In this document: positions 1-8,207 of the stretch, in pieces
Position numbering within the stretch: the stretch's first letter is position 1
Layout of the letters: every line of letters starts with the position of its first letter
Assembly (NCBI GenBank): GCA_031418775.1
Contig: JANOJN010000001.1
Location: forward strand, 1-54,936
Reading direction: 5' to 3'
Length of the DNA: 54,936 bases
From: JANLQX01 sp031418775
GTDB taxonomy: Bacteria > Actinomycetota > Acidimicrobiia > Acidimicrobiales > JANYDT01
The notes under the pieces: generated by a model
Told to the model about the DNA's origin: nothing
Databases searched by the model: none
What the model saw: the letters and a program-made list of their open reading frames with translations, nothing else
Made by a program: the position numbers and the translations under genes

Positions 1-2760
1 CCCGAGACGCAGATCATCCTCGAGACGACCAAGGGCGACCTGGGCCGGCTGGCGGCCCTATGGCACAGCACCAAACCGGAGGAGAGAGAACGCCGGGACA
101 CCATCCTCCGCGTGATGCGCAAAGTGCGCTCGACGGTCAGCAGCGATGCCACTGCCTACGAAGAGGACAACGCGCGCACGCTCGATGCGATTCGCAGCGC
201 GGTCACGTTCGCGATTCAAATCGGACTGGCGATCGCCATCCCGGGCGCGGGCCCCGGTCTGATGGCCTTCATCAACACGGCAGCCGCGAACATTGCGGCA
301 TCCGTCGCAACCAACTTCGTGGTGCGCATGGGTGACTACGGCTGGGACAGCCTGAAGGCCGACGTGATCGGAGGCTTGCTGGGCGCCGGCGGCGGCAAGT
401 TCGGGGAGGAGTTCCTCGGTGTCGTCGCGAAGACGATCACCGGCGACGTCGCACGCGTTGCCGCGCAGGCGGGCAACCGTGCTGGTATGGCTTCGAAGCT
501 CCTAGGCGAGGCAGAGCAGGCGGGTTTCAGCGCGGCGGAGATGGCCTCGTACCGCGAGCTGGCGGCAGAGGCTGCGGAGACGGCGGGGCTTGCCGAAGCC
601 GCGGCGTCGACAGGCCTGGCGAAGGCGGGCGGGGTGTTCGAAAAGGGCATGGGTATGGCCGGCAACTACGTCGCCAGCACCGCAGCAACGAGCGCCTACT
701 CCGGGCAGAGCGGCTTCACCGGCGAAGAGTTCGGCAAGGCGCTCGTGCTTGCCCTCGCTGGGCAGCTGGCCCCCTCGCCGAAGGCTGGGGCGGCAGGTGG
801 TGAGGAAGGCGCGGCGCCCTCAACACCGAACAGCGCGTCGGGAGAAGGTCCCGTTCTTGGCGGAGCGGCCGATTTCGTCGGGTCGGGCACCGCCCCGCTC
901 GGCGAGGTGACGGGCGCGCCGACGACGGCGACGAGTGTCGTTGGTAGTCCCGTTCCCAGCGGAGGTGGCGGTCCGGAAACGAGCGGCCAAGGCGGTGGAG
1001 GCGGCCGCGACACGCACCAGATGACTGCGGCGGAGATCGGCGCGGCGGCGACGATGGAGATGCCAGCGTTCGCCGGCGAGACCGGTACAGCGGACACCGC
1101 GCGGATGAACATCCCCGACAGCGGGACGGGTCCGGGGCCCGTTGTGGACACGCCCGCCACACGGGGCCCAACCGAGTTGATGGACCCCGCATTCGCCGCA
1201 ACCGGGGTCATGGACGTGGCCCACGCGCCGACCGGGGTCATGGACTCGGCGGCGGCACCGTCGACCATGCCGACGGCGGCGAAATCAGCGCAGAACGAAG
1301 GGTCGAAGCCACCGGGCGCGCCGTCCGGTCCGACCGCACGACCGGCGGCCGGCACGGCATACGCCGATCCCGTGGCGGCATCTCGGGCCCTCGCTGATGC
1401 CTCCCTCGCAGGAGGGCCGATGCGACTCATCAACGAGCCCGGTGAGGCGCTTCGGTCTTGGCAGGAGACGCGTCCGGGCGACTGGGCGGCGCCTGCGGCG
1501 TGGGTGGATGCGACCGGCAAGCTCGTCGTCGACACGACCCGGGTGCGTGCTGTGGTGCGCAGCACCGACATCCTGTCGGGGCCGATCGGAAAGCAGGCCA
1601 TTCCAGCCGGCCTGACGATGGAATCGATCCCGCCGCGGCCGGCCGGGCCAACGATGGAATCGATTCCGCCGTCCCGGAACGCGCCGGCAACCGATGGTGG
1701 CGACGCTCCGCGGGCCAACGCCGCTTCCGTCAAACCGTTGGTGCTCGAATCGATCCACGACACGACACTTGCCGCCCACGCCTACCACGACCGCTACTCG
1801 CTCTACAGGGGATCGATGCTCGAGACCGCACCGGGCGCAACGTTCGATGCCGCGACATACCAGGTGAACTGGGCGCTCGCCGGTGGCGAAGGTCTGGCAC
1901 CCCCCGCGTGGCTCGATCAACTCGGTCGCATGAACGTCGACGCGACGCGGGTCGACGTACACAGCCCACCGATGGAAGGCGCTGCCTCTCCCACCGGTCC
2001 GGCCGGGGCGGACGGCGGCGTGGATGGCGGGCCGACCTCCGCCATGAGCGCGCCGGATGTGGCGAGCGGGGAGCCACCTACAACGATCGAGGTCGGCGTG
2101 CCGATCGACCCGTCTGCTCCTGCTGTCCGCATCGAAATGCCCAGCGAACTCGCCAGCGTCCCGAGCGATGAACGCACGACCGCTGAACTTGGCGCCCAAG
2201 GCGACGAACGCACGACCGCGGAGCTCAGCACGGTCCCGAGCAATGAACGCACGACCGCCGAACTTGGCGCACAGCGGCCGGGCCACGAGGCCGACAAGGC
2301 GCTGGACGAACAGAACCGCGAAGCCATGTATGACGACCTTTCGCAACCGCGAACCACCCCCACCGATCCGTCAGCTGCGCTGCAATTCGGACCGCTCGAC
2401 CTCGTCTACGGCCCCTCCGCCCGTGACAAGCTGCGCGAACTGACCGATCGTTCGGGCGGTCGTCGGTTGAACGAGATGGCCGAGAGCGCGGTCTACTCGA
2501 GCATGGAGCCGAAGAGCGCGCAAGCGCTCGACTGGGCCCGGGCAGGCGGTGGAAAGGTGCACTTCGACCTCACACACATGGCGGACATTCCGGGTGCGCT
2601 CGCGGGCACTGGCGAACACGGCGGCAAGGTCACCGCTTTTGAACTGCGGTACATACGCGAAGGTTGGAACGAGGGCTTCAGCGCGGTTGTGGTCTTCTAT
2701 CGCGACGGGGCCGTTGTCGCTCCGCCGTGGCTGTCGGTGCGGGAGGGGCAGGTTCCATGA
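1..2760 (+). CDS. Large repeat-rich polymorphic-toxin/eCIS-cargo-like protein, 5' partial
   Basis: The frame is open from base 1 (no stop before GTG 112/ATG 115), so the true start lies outside the window and about 919 residues are visible. Seen: a hydrophobic Ala/Gly-rich stretch (bases about 180-430), then a long Pro/Gly/Ala/Thr-rich low-complexity linker (about 750-2300) with short repeated peptides (GVMD..., TMESIPP twice, ERTTAEL three times), and a compact C-terminal domain of about 130 residues (about 2370-2757) with HFDLT, ELRYIREGW and APPW. This plan (membrane-active middle, degenerate linker, small C-terminal module) is typical of polymorphic toxins and of cargo proteins of extracellular contractile injection systems. 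The C-terminal fold is not recognised. It overlaps the next gene by ATGA. An adhesin-like or structural role is possible. Confidence 0.6.
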   Translation, partial: PETQIILETTKGDLGRLAALWHSTKPEERERRDTILRVMRKVRSTVSSDATAYEEDNARTLDAIRSAVTFAIQIGLAIAIPGAGPGLMAFINTAAANIAASVATNFVVRMGDYGWDSLKADVIGGLLGAGGGKFGEEFLGVVAKTITGDVARVAAQAGNRAGMASKLLGEAEQAGFSAAEMASYRELAAEAAETAGLAEAAASTGLAKAGGVFEKGMGMAGNYVASTAATSAYSGQSGFTGEEFGKALVLALAGQLAPSPKAGAAGGEEGAAPSTPNSASGEGPVLGGAADFVGSGTAPLGEVTGAPTTATSVVGSPVPSGGGGPETSGQGGGGGRDTHQMTAAEIGAAATMEMPAFAGETGTADTARMNIPDSGTGPGPVVDTPATRGPTELMDPAFAATGVMDVAHAPTGVMDSAAAPSTMPTAAKSAQNEGSKPPGAPSGPTARPAAGTAYADPVAASRALADASLAGGPMRLINEPGEALRSWQETRPGDWAAPAAWVDATGKLVVDTTRVRAVVRSTDILSGPIGKQAIPAGLTMESIPPRPAGPTMESIPPSRNAPATDGGDAPRANAASVKPLVLESIHDTTLAAHAYHDRYSLYRGSMLETAPGATFDAATYQVNWALAGGEGLAPPAWLDQLGRMNVDATRVDVHSPPMEGAASPTGPAGADGGVDGGPTSAMSAPDVASGEPPTTIEVGVPIDPSAPAVRIEMPSELASVPSDERTTAELGAQGDERTTAELSTVPSNERTTAELGAQRPGHEADKALDEQNREAMYDDLSQPRTTPTDPSAALQFGPLDLVYGPSARDKLRELTDRSGGRRLNEMAESAVYSSMEPKSAQALDWARAGGGKVHFDLTHMADIPGALAGTGEHGGKVTAFELRYIREGWNEGFSAVVVFYRDGAVVAPPWLSVREGQVP

Positions 2761-3149
2761 CGACGACCTCCGGGAAGAGCGAGCACACCCTTCACGTCGG
2801 CCGTCTTACCAACGGTGCTATTGAGGGTCATGATTTGGTCTTTCGGGACGATGACGGGACCGAACTCGGCTGCGACAGGGTTTCTAGTGCCGCGAGCACT
2901 TTGCTGCGGCAGCTGAGACAAGACCATCTGCCGACCGGCGTGCTGTTCGGCAAACCGGCACGCGGTTTGTGCAACTTCGAGTACACCCGCTCCTCCCTGG
3001 CCGGACGGCGGGAAGGCGAGGGGCTGCACCTGATGTGGCGCGACGAGCACGGCCGCACGCTCGCCGAGGACGATCTCACGGGCGTGGAACGCGTCGCGTT
3101 GATTGCGTGGCTTGAACGAGCCGCTGAAACGGTAGCGATAGTCACGTAG
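2757..3149 (+). CDS. Small protein coupled to the toxin-like gene; possible immunity or accessory protein
   Basis: Encodes 130 residues beginning MTTTSGKSEHT. The ATG at 2757 overlaps the preceding TGA (ATGA), which argues for translational coupling and fixes the start. The product has no signal peptide and no membrane segment; it is a mixed alpha/beta sequence with a charged middle (LHLMWRDEHGRTLAEDD) and an Ala-rich C-terminal helix (VERVALIAWLERAAETV). No family is recognised. A small gene directly coupled behind a polymorphic-toxin-like C-terminus is the usual place of an immunity protein, so that is a plausible but unproven role. Confidence 0.55.
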   Translation: MTTTSGKSEHTLHVGRLTNGAIEGHDLVFRDDDGTELGCDRVSSAASTLLRQLRQDHLPTGVLFGKPARGLCNFEYTRSSLAGRREGEGLHLMWRDEHGRTLAEDDLTGVERVALIAWLERAAETVAIVT

Positions 3150-3307
3150 GGTCCGCGCTCTCGGTGTGTTCCGCGGGGCGATCGTCTGCGCCCGCCTCCG
3201 TCCGCCATCCTGGCCTTGCTCGTCCGCCGAACGTGGGCTCGGACCCCTCCAGCCATCGACCGCTGTTCGATATCTCGCAGTTCGTCGACGCGCCCTACGC
3301 TGACCCC

Positions 3308-3517
3308 ATGGCAGCTCGTAGCTACGTCTTTGCGCCGTTCGGCGACGACCTTGCGGCGATCGCTGCGCGAGAACTGCCGGGCGTCGAGGACGCAGGTCAG
3401 CAGCTCCTTTCGTGGAACCTCCATCTGGCGGCGCGTGCCGGCCTCGGCCGCGCTGTTGGACTCCTCCCGAGCGACATCGTCTTTACCGAGCCCCCTCGGG
3501 CGCCGACGGCGCCATGA
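3308..3517 (+). CDS. Short LysM-like protein
   Basis: About 69 residues from ATG 3308 (an in-frame GTG at 3164 would add 48 residues of unconvincing, Pro/Ser-rich sequence). The order Y-V-x-x-P-F-G-D-D-L-A-A-I-A at the N-terminus, a central LLSWNLHL and a terminal L-L-P-S-D-I-V-F matches the pattern of a LysM fold (YxVxxGDTLxxIA ... LxxWN ... LxPGxxIxV). Short LysM-like proteins occur in phage tails and contractile injection systems, which would fit the toxin-like gene upstream, but no signal peptide or second domain is present. It is ATGA-coupled to the next small ORF. Confidence 0.45.
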   Translation: MAARSYVFAPFGDDLAAIAARELPGVEDAGQQLLSWNLHLAARAGLGRAVGLLPSDIVFTEPPRAPTAP

Positions 3518-3762
3518 CCGCGATCATCAGCCGCGCCACGCTCGCGGGAGGCCATGACGGCCGGGCCGAGATCGAGGTGGAGCTCACGTACGACAACGGC
3601 GGCACAACGACGATCTCGCTCGATGAAGAGGCGTGCACCGCGTCGCTCGACCGGGCTGGCGTCAGCTCGATCGACGAGCTCGTCGGACAACCGTGGAGCA
3701 TCGTGCTCCCGGCACTCGAACAACTACCCGTGGGGAACCATGCTCGACCTCGTCATCCGTAA
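3514..3762 (+). CDS. Small conserved-looking acidic protein upstream of D-aminoacylase
   Basis: Encodes 82 residues. ATG 3514 overlaps the stop of the LysM-like ORF (ATGA), and its 3' end overlaps the start of the deacylase gene by 23 nt, so the three genes are probably co-translated. The sequence alternates beta-type stretches (EIEVELTYDNGGTTTISLD) with a helical C-terminal half (SSIDELVGQPWSIVLPALE). Family not recognised. The last residues, which lie in the overlap with the downstream gene, are probably poorly constrained. Confidence 0.5.
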   Translation: MTAIISRATLAGGHDGRAEIEVELTYDNGGTTTISLDEEACTASLDRAGVSSIDELVGQPWSIVLPALEQLPVGNHARPRHP

Positions 3763-5422
3763 CGGTCTCATCGTCGACGGGTCCGGCCTTCCCGGCCGGC
3801 GAGGCGACGTGTCGATCCGTGAGGGCGTCGTGGTGGCCGTCGGTGGTCGCGCCGGCGATGCGCATCGCGAGATCGATGCCGCCGGCAAGATCGTCGCGCC
3901 CGGCTTCATCGACCCGCACACGCACTATGACGCGCAGCTCTGCTTCGACCCGTATGCGTTTCCCGCGATCGAACACGGCGTCACGACTGTCGTCCCCGGG
4001 AACTGCTCGCTCTCGCTCGCACCTCTGCGGACCGAGCAGCGCGACGCGTTCAGTCGCATGTTCCGCCTCATAGAGGAAATGCCCGAAGCCGCCTTCGACT
4101 CCGGCGTGGACTGGCGCTGGGGCGAAGACTTCGGCGGATGGCTCGACGCGCTTTCCGAGAACATCGCGTTGAACGTCGCCCCACTCGTCGGGCATTCGGT
4201 GCTGCGGATGTACGTGATGGGCGCCGACGCGCAACAGCGCGTCGCCACCGTCGAGGAGATCGGCGCGATGGTCGATCTTCTGCGGGTGTGTCTCGAGTCG
4301 GGAGCGGTCGGCATGTCGACGAGCTTCGTCGACATCGACGAGACCTATCGCCCCGTGCCCAGCCGTTGGGCCGGACCCGACGAACTCGACGCGTTGGCGG
4401 CAGTGCTCGGTGAGTACGACCGGGTGCTGCAGATCGTCCACGAGTTCTTCGACGCCGATCTCACCGTTGCCCGCGTGGAACAGCTCGCGGAGCTCTCGCT
4501 GCGACATGGCATCACGACAACGCTGTCGCCGCTGTTCCACTCCGACGCGAACCACCATGGCGTCGAGAAGGTGATGGCCGCGGTCGAGGCTTCACGCGCA
4601 CGCGGTGCAGCGGTGTGGCCACAGGTGCAGACCCGCCCGATCGACATCAGTTTCACGCTCGATCAGCGCAGTCTGATGCTTCTGACGATGCCGTCATGGT
4701 GGCAGGTCGCCTCGATTGGGGACCCTGCCGAGAAGCTCGCCGCGGTCATCGACCGGCGTCAGGCGCTCGTCGACGAGATGAACGCGCTGGCGACTCGTCC
4801 CAACGCCGGTCTTGGCGCTGGCGCGTTCGTCGTGCGCGACGTGGTCCATGACCGCAATCGCAACTTGGTCGGTCGCACCATCGACGACATCGCTCGCGAA
4901 CGCAACGCCACGCATGGCGACACGGTCGTCGACCTTGCGCTCGACGAAGAACTCGGCACCTGGTTCATCCGCGCGTCGGTCGGGCACAACAACTCCGAAG
5001 TGATCGGAGCGCTCCTGGCCAATCCGCTGGTGCATGTGGGCGCATCCGATGGCGGCGCCCATGTCGGTTCGTTCTCCACGTTCGGTGACACGGGCTTCTT
5101 GTTCTCCGAGTTCGTCCGTACGACAAAGTCGTTGACTCTCGAAGAGGCCGTCAAGAAGATCACGCTCGACCCCGCCACGATCTGGGGACTGAAAGGTCGG
5201 GGACTGCTGGCACCCGGCTACGCCGCCGATGTCGTGGTGTTCGATGCCGAGCGCATAGGTCGCGGCCCCGAGGTGGCCTCCGACGACTTCCCGGGCGAAG
5301 GCATCCGATGGATCCGCCGTCAAGAGGGAATCGACACGGTGATCGTGAACGGCGAGATCACCTGGACTGCTGATTCTGGCTACGTCGCCGACGCCCGCGC
5401 CGGACAGATCGTCACCCGCTGA
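3740..5422 (+). CDS. N-acyl-D-amino-acid deacylase (D-aminoacylase, amidohydrolase superfamily)
   Basis: Encodes 560 residues, the usual length of the family. These enzymes hydrolyse N-acyl-D-amino acids to the free D-amino acid and a carboxylate, using a mono- or binuclear zinc centre in a TIM barrel. Seen: the N-terminal beta-sandwich strand MLDLVIRNGLIVDGSG, the metal motif HTHYD at residues 60-64, a conserved EHGVTTVVPGNC segment, later VHEFFDA, and the GASDGGAHVG region near 435 that carries the catalytic Asp, followed by a second beta-sandwich segment. ATG 3740 is chosen because homology to the family starts there; the longer upstream frame is out-of-frame shadow of the preceding small gene. 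Confidence 0.9.
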   Translation: MLDLVIRNGLIVDGSGLPGRRGDVSIREGVVVAVGGRAGDAHREIDAAGKIVAPGFIDPHTHYDAQLCFDPYAFPAIEHGVTTVVPGNCSLSLAPLRTEQRDAFSRMFRLIEEMPEAAFDSGVDWRWGEDFGGWLDALSENIALNVAPLVGHSVLRMYVMGADAQQRVATVEEIGAMVDLLRVCLESGAVGMSTSFVDIDETYRPVPSRWAGPDELDALAAVLGEYDRVLQIVHEFFDADLTVARVEQLAELSLRHGITTTLSPLFHSDANHHGVEKVMAAVEASRARGAAVWPQVQTRPIDISFTLDQRSLMLLTMPSWWQVASIGDPAEKLAAVIDRRQALVDEMNALATRPNAGLGAGAFVVRDVVHDRNRNLVGRTIDDIARERNATHGDTVVDLALDEELGTWFIRASVGHNNSEVIGALLANPLVHVGASDGGAHVGSFSTFGDTGFLFSEFVRTTKSLTLEEAVKKITLDPATIWGLKGRGLLAPGYAADVVVFDAERIGRGPEVASDDFPGEGIRWIRRQEGIDTVIVNGEITWTADSGYVADARAGQIVTR

Positions 5423-5456
5423 CTCGGTGTTCCAACGCTCGGCGTGCCACGCTGGG

Positions 5457-5622
5457 CTGGTGTCCCGAATCACAAGTCCGCTGCAGAATTCTCGGCCAGA
5501 TTCCGCCGTGGCGGCGTCCTCGTCGTTTGCGGTTGGACAAGGCAGGCGCTGCCTCCTGCGTCCTTGCCACGACGAAATCTGACTCGCGAACTCCGCGAGC
5601 GACTTACGAATCGGGACACTAG
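5457..5622. repeat. Palindromic MITE-like element, copy A
   Basis: A 158-bp core (5461-5618) begins TGTCCCG and ends CGGGACA. It is nearly 90% identical, by eye, to the copy at 32263-32419. It is flanked on the right by CTAG (5619-5622) and on the left by CTGG, which looks like a decayed CTAG. The two arms form long imperfect inverted repeats, and the core contains two small hairpins (CCGCC/GGCGG and AGGCAG-GCG-CTGCCT). It lies between the D-aminoacylase stop (5422) and the epoxide hydrolase, whose GTG start uses the last base of the right CTAG. No ORF is encoded, so it would be non-autonomous. Confidence 0.75.
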
Positions 5623-6608
5623 TGACGACCGACATGCTCCCGGCTGGGTGTCGCTCCGAAGTGGTCGACATCGGTGGGACTCGGATCCATTTCGTCGAAG
5701 CCGGCGAAGGGCCGCTCGTTCTGCTGATCCACGGCTTCCCCGAGTCGTGGTACTCGTGGCGCCACCAGCTCCCGGCACTCGCCCAGGCCGGATACCGAAC
5801 CGTTGCGATCGACGTGCGTGGCTATGGCCGATCGTCAAAACCACTTGCGGTCGAGGACTACCGCATGGTCCGCCTCGTCGCCGACAACGTTGCCCTGGTG
5901 TCGGCACTTGGAGCCGACACCGCAACGATCATCGGACACGACTGGGGAGCGCCGATCGCGTGGAACTCGGCGATGCTGCGACCCGATGTCTTCACCGCAG
6001 TGGCCGGCCTCTCGGTGCCGTTCGCCCCACCAACGGAATTCCGTCCGAGCACTGCGATGCGGGCCATGGCCGGCGACGAAGAGTTCTACATCGAGTACTT
6101 CCAGGAGCCAGGTCGAGCCGAGGCCGAGATCGAGGCCGACATCCGCGACTGGATCCTCGGCTTCATGTTCAGCCTGTCTGGTGGCGCGCCCCCACCGGAC
6201 CCATCGGGCACGGTTGCCACCATCCCGCGCGGCGCCCGCATGAAGGATCGTTTCCGTCGACCCGACACGATGCCGGCCTGGTTCACTGAGACCGATCTTG
6301 CTATGTACACGAATGAGTTCGAGCGTTCCGGTCTCCGTGGTCCGCTGAACCGGTATCGAAACGTCGATCGCGATTGGGAAGACCTGGCGCCCTTCCGTGG
6401 CGCCAGGATCGACGTGCCTTCGTTGTTCGTCGGGGGTGATCGCGATGGCCCAACGGTGTGGGGCGCTCCGGCGATTGCCGCGTTCGAACGGACCCTGCCG
6501 AAGTTGCATCGGTCGCTCATCCTCGAAGGATGCGGACACTGGACCCAACAGGAGCGCCCCTCCGAAGTGAACGCGGCGCTCATCGACTTCCTCCGGCGCC
6601 TTTCATGA
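5622..6608 (+). CDS. Epoxide hydrolase, alpha/beta-hydrolase fold
   Basis: Encodes 328 residues (GTG start; ATG 5634 is an alternative). Seen: oxyanion motif HGFPESW at 37-43, nucleophile motif GHDWGA with Asp107 (Asp rather than Ser marks epoxide hydrolases and haloalkane dehalogenases; the HGFP plus GHDWG combination favours epoxide hydrolase), and the terminal catalytic His in GCGHWTQQERP. The family opens epoxides to vicinal diols via an ester intermediate on the Asp. The gene overlaps the following flavoprotein gene by ATGA; a monooxygenase that makes an epoxide plus a hydrolase that opens it would be a sensible pair. The promoter region is occupied by the palindromic element immediately upstream. 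Confidence 0.9.
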   Translation: MTTDMLPAGCRSEVVDIGGTRIHFVEAGEGPLVLLIHGFPESWYSWRHQLPALAQAGYRTVAIDVRGYGRSSKPLAVEDYRMVRLVADNVALVSALGADTATIIGHDWGAPIAWNSAMLRPDVFTAVAGLSVPFAPPTEFRPSTAMRAMAGDEEFYIEYFQEPGRAEAEIEADIRDWILGFMFSLSGGAPPPDPSGTVATIPRGARMKDRFRRPDTMPAWFTETDLAMYTNEFERSGLRGPLNRYRNVDRDWEDLAPFRGARIDVPSLFVGGDRDGPTVWGAPAIAAFERTLPKLHRSLILEGCGHWTQQERPSEVNAALIDFLRRLS

Positions 6609-8072
6609 CAAACGCCACCACCGTCCGACCAGTCGACGACCCCCAGCACATTGCCGTCGTCGGTGGTGGCATGGCCGGCCTGCTTGCTGTCGCGCGATGG
6701 GCACCTGGTGACGGTCCTCGAACGCGACGACACCGACGTGCCCGCCACCGCCGATGAGGCGTTCGACCACTGGGACCGACGCGGCGCAGCGCATGCGCGC
6801 CAGTCGCACGCCATCCTCGCCCGGCTCCGCCGAATCCTGCGCGAACGTGCGCCTGATGTGCTGGATGCGCTCCTGGCCCAAGGTGCCACCGAACTGAGCG
6901 TGGAGCGGATCCTGCCGCCAGATATCGCCGACCGCGAGCCGAGGCCGGGCGACGAGGACCTGGTGCTGCTCTGCTGCCGGCGTCTCACCATCGAGTGGGT
7001 GCTCCGCAAGGCCGTCACGTCGGAGCCCGGTGTGCTGTGGCGAGGTGGCGTCGGTGTGGCCGGTCTTCTCGCCGAGGGAACCGACGTTCGTGGCGTGCGG
7101 CTGGAAGACGGGACCACCGTAGAGGCGGACCTCGTGGTGATCGGCGGCGGCCGCAACTCACCGGTCATGGAGTGGACCCGTGCCCTCGGAGGTAAGGTCC
7201 AGCCGGTCGAGCAGGTCAGCGAAGCCGGGATCGTCTACCTCTCGCGGTTCTATCGGCTGCGAGATGGTCAGGAACTTCCGCTGCTCACCAAGGACGGTGC
7301 CGGCGGAGATCTCGGCTACGCGGCGTTCGCCGGGTTCTACGGTGACAACGACACGTTCTCGATCACGTTCGGTGTGCCAACGAACGATCGTGAACTGATG
7401 GCGATCCGTGACGAACGTGCGTGGGAAGCGGCGATCCGAACCTTGAAGCCGCTCGCCCCGTGGACCGCCGACGGCCTCGCGGAGCCGATCACTGGTGTCG
7501 AATCGATGGCGCGCTTACGAAATCGCATCCGTCGCTTCGTCGTGGAAGGTGAACCGGTGGCAACTGGCGTCGTGGTCATCGGTGACGCCGCAGTGGCCAC
7601 CAACCCCTGGTATGGGAAGGGCTGTTCGCAGGCGGGCATAGCCGCCGATGCGCTTTCCACCGCCCTCCGCCAGCACGGTCGTGACCGTGTCGCGCTATCG
7701 CTCGCCATGGACGCCGCAACGCGCACGGAGTTGGAACCGCACTACGCCCTGGCCGTCCGCCAAGACGCCGACCGGATGAAGATGCACGCAGCAATGCACG
7801 ACGGTGCCGAGCCCGACACTATGGCTTCGGCGACCCGTGACTTCATCATCAACGGATTGATTCCCGCGACCCGCGTCGACCCGGACGTGTTTCGAGCCTT
7901 CTTCCGGGCTTTCAACATGCTCGACGCGCCTGATGCGCTGATGGCGAACCCCAAGGTTCTCGAGGGTTCGATGGCGGCCCACGCGGCGAGGGACCAGCGT
8001 CCGCCGGCACCAAAGCTCGGACCGGACCGTGACGAGTTCCTCGCAGTCATGGCGGCGGCGGCAGATCGGTAA
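6605..8072 (+). pseudogene. FAD-dependent monooxygenase, interrupted by a frameshift
   Basis: The N-terminus MTNATTVRPVDDPQHIAVVG with the dinucleotide motif GGGMAG starts at ATG 6605 (ATGA-coupled to the epoxide hydrolase) in frame 2. After about base 6685 the homologous sequence continues in frame 3 (RDGHLVTVLERDD) to the stop at 8072. The gap between GGGMAGLLAV and RDGHLV is also a few residues shorter than normal, so a small deletion (about 1 or 10-11 nt) is the likely lesion. The rest is well kept: a substrate region, an Asp motif GDAAVATNPWYGKG near the C-terminal third, about 480 residues in total. The family (PHBH/squalene-epoxidase-like flavoproteins) hydroxylates or epoxidises with NAD(P)H. 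A TTG start at 6651 in frame 3 would lack the FAD-binding glycine motif. Confidence 0.8.
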
Positions 8073-8207
8073 CTCGACGCCAGCGTACGGCTCGCGCGGG
8101 TGAGCGACGTGCTCGGCCCGCGCGGGCGCGTGTCGTGCTGCCACGATAGGCATCGACGGTCGATTCCGACACCGTGCTTGTAGTCATTCGAGACGGGGAG
8201 CCATCTG

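Noticed and set aside
1285..2346. Long minus-strand ORFs opposite the repeat-rich toxin-like gene
   Set aside because: High GC leaves open antisense frames; the products are low-complexity and Arg-rich.
5457..5622. The 158-bp element as an integron attC site or as an RNA gene
   Set aside because: It lacks the attC core-site sequences, and the CTAG flanks with inverted termini fit a transposed palindromic element better.
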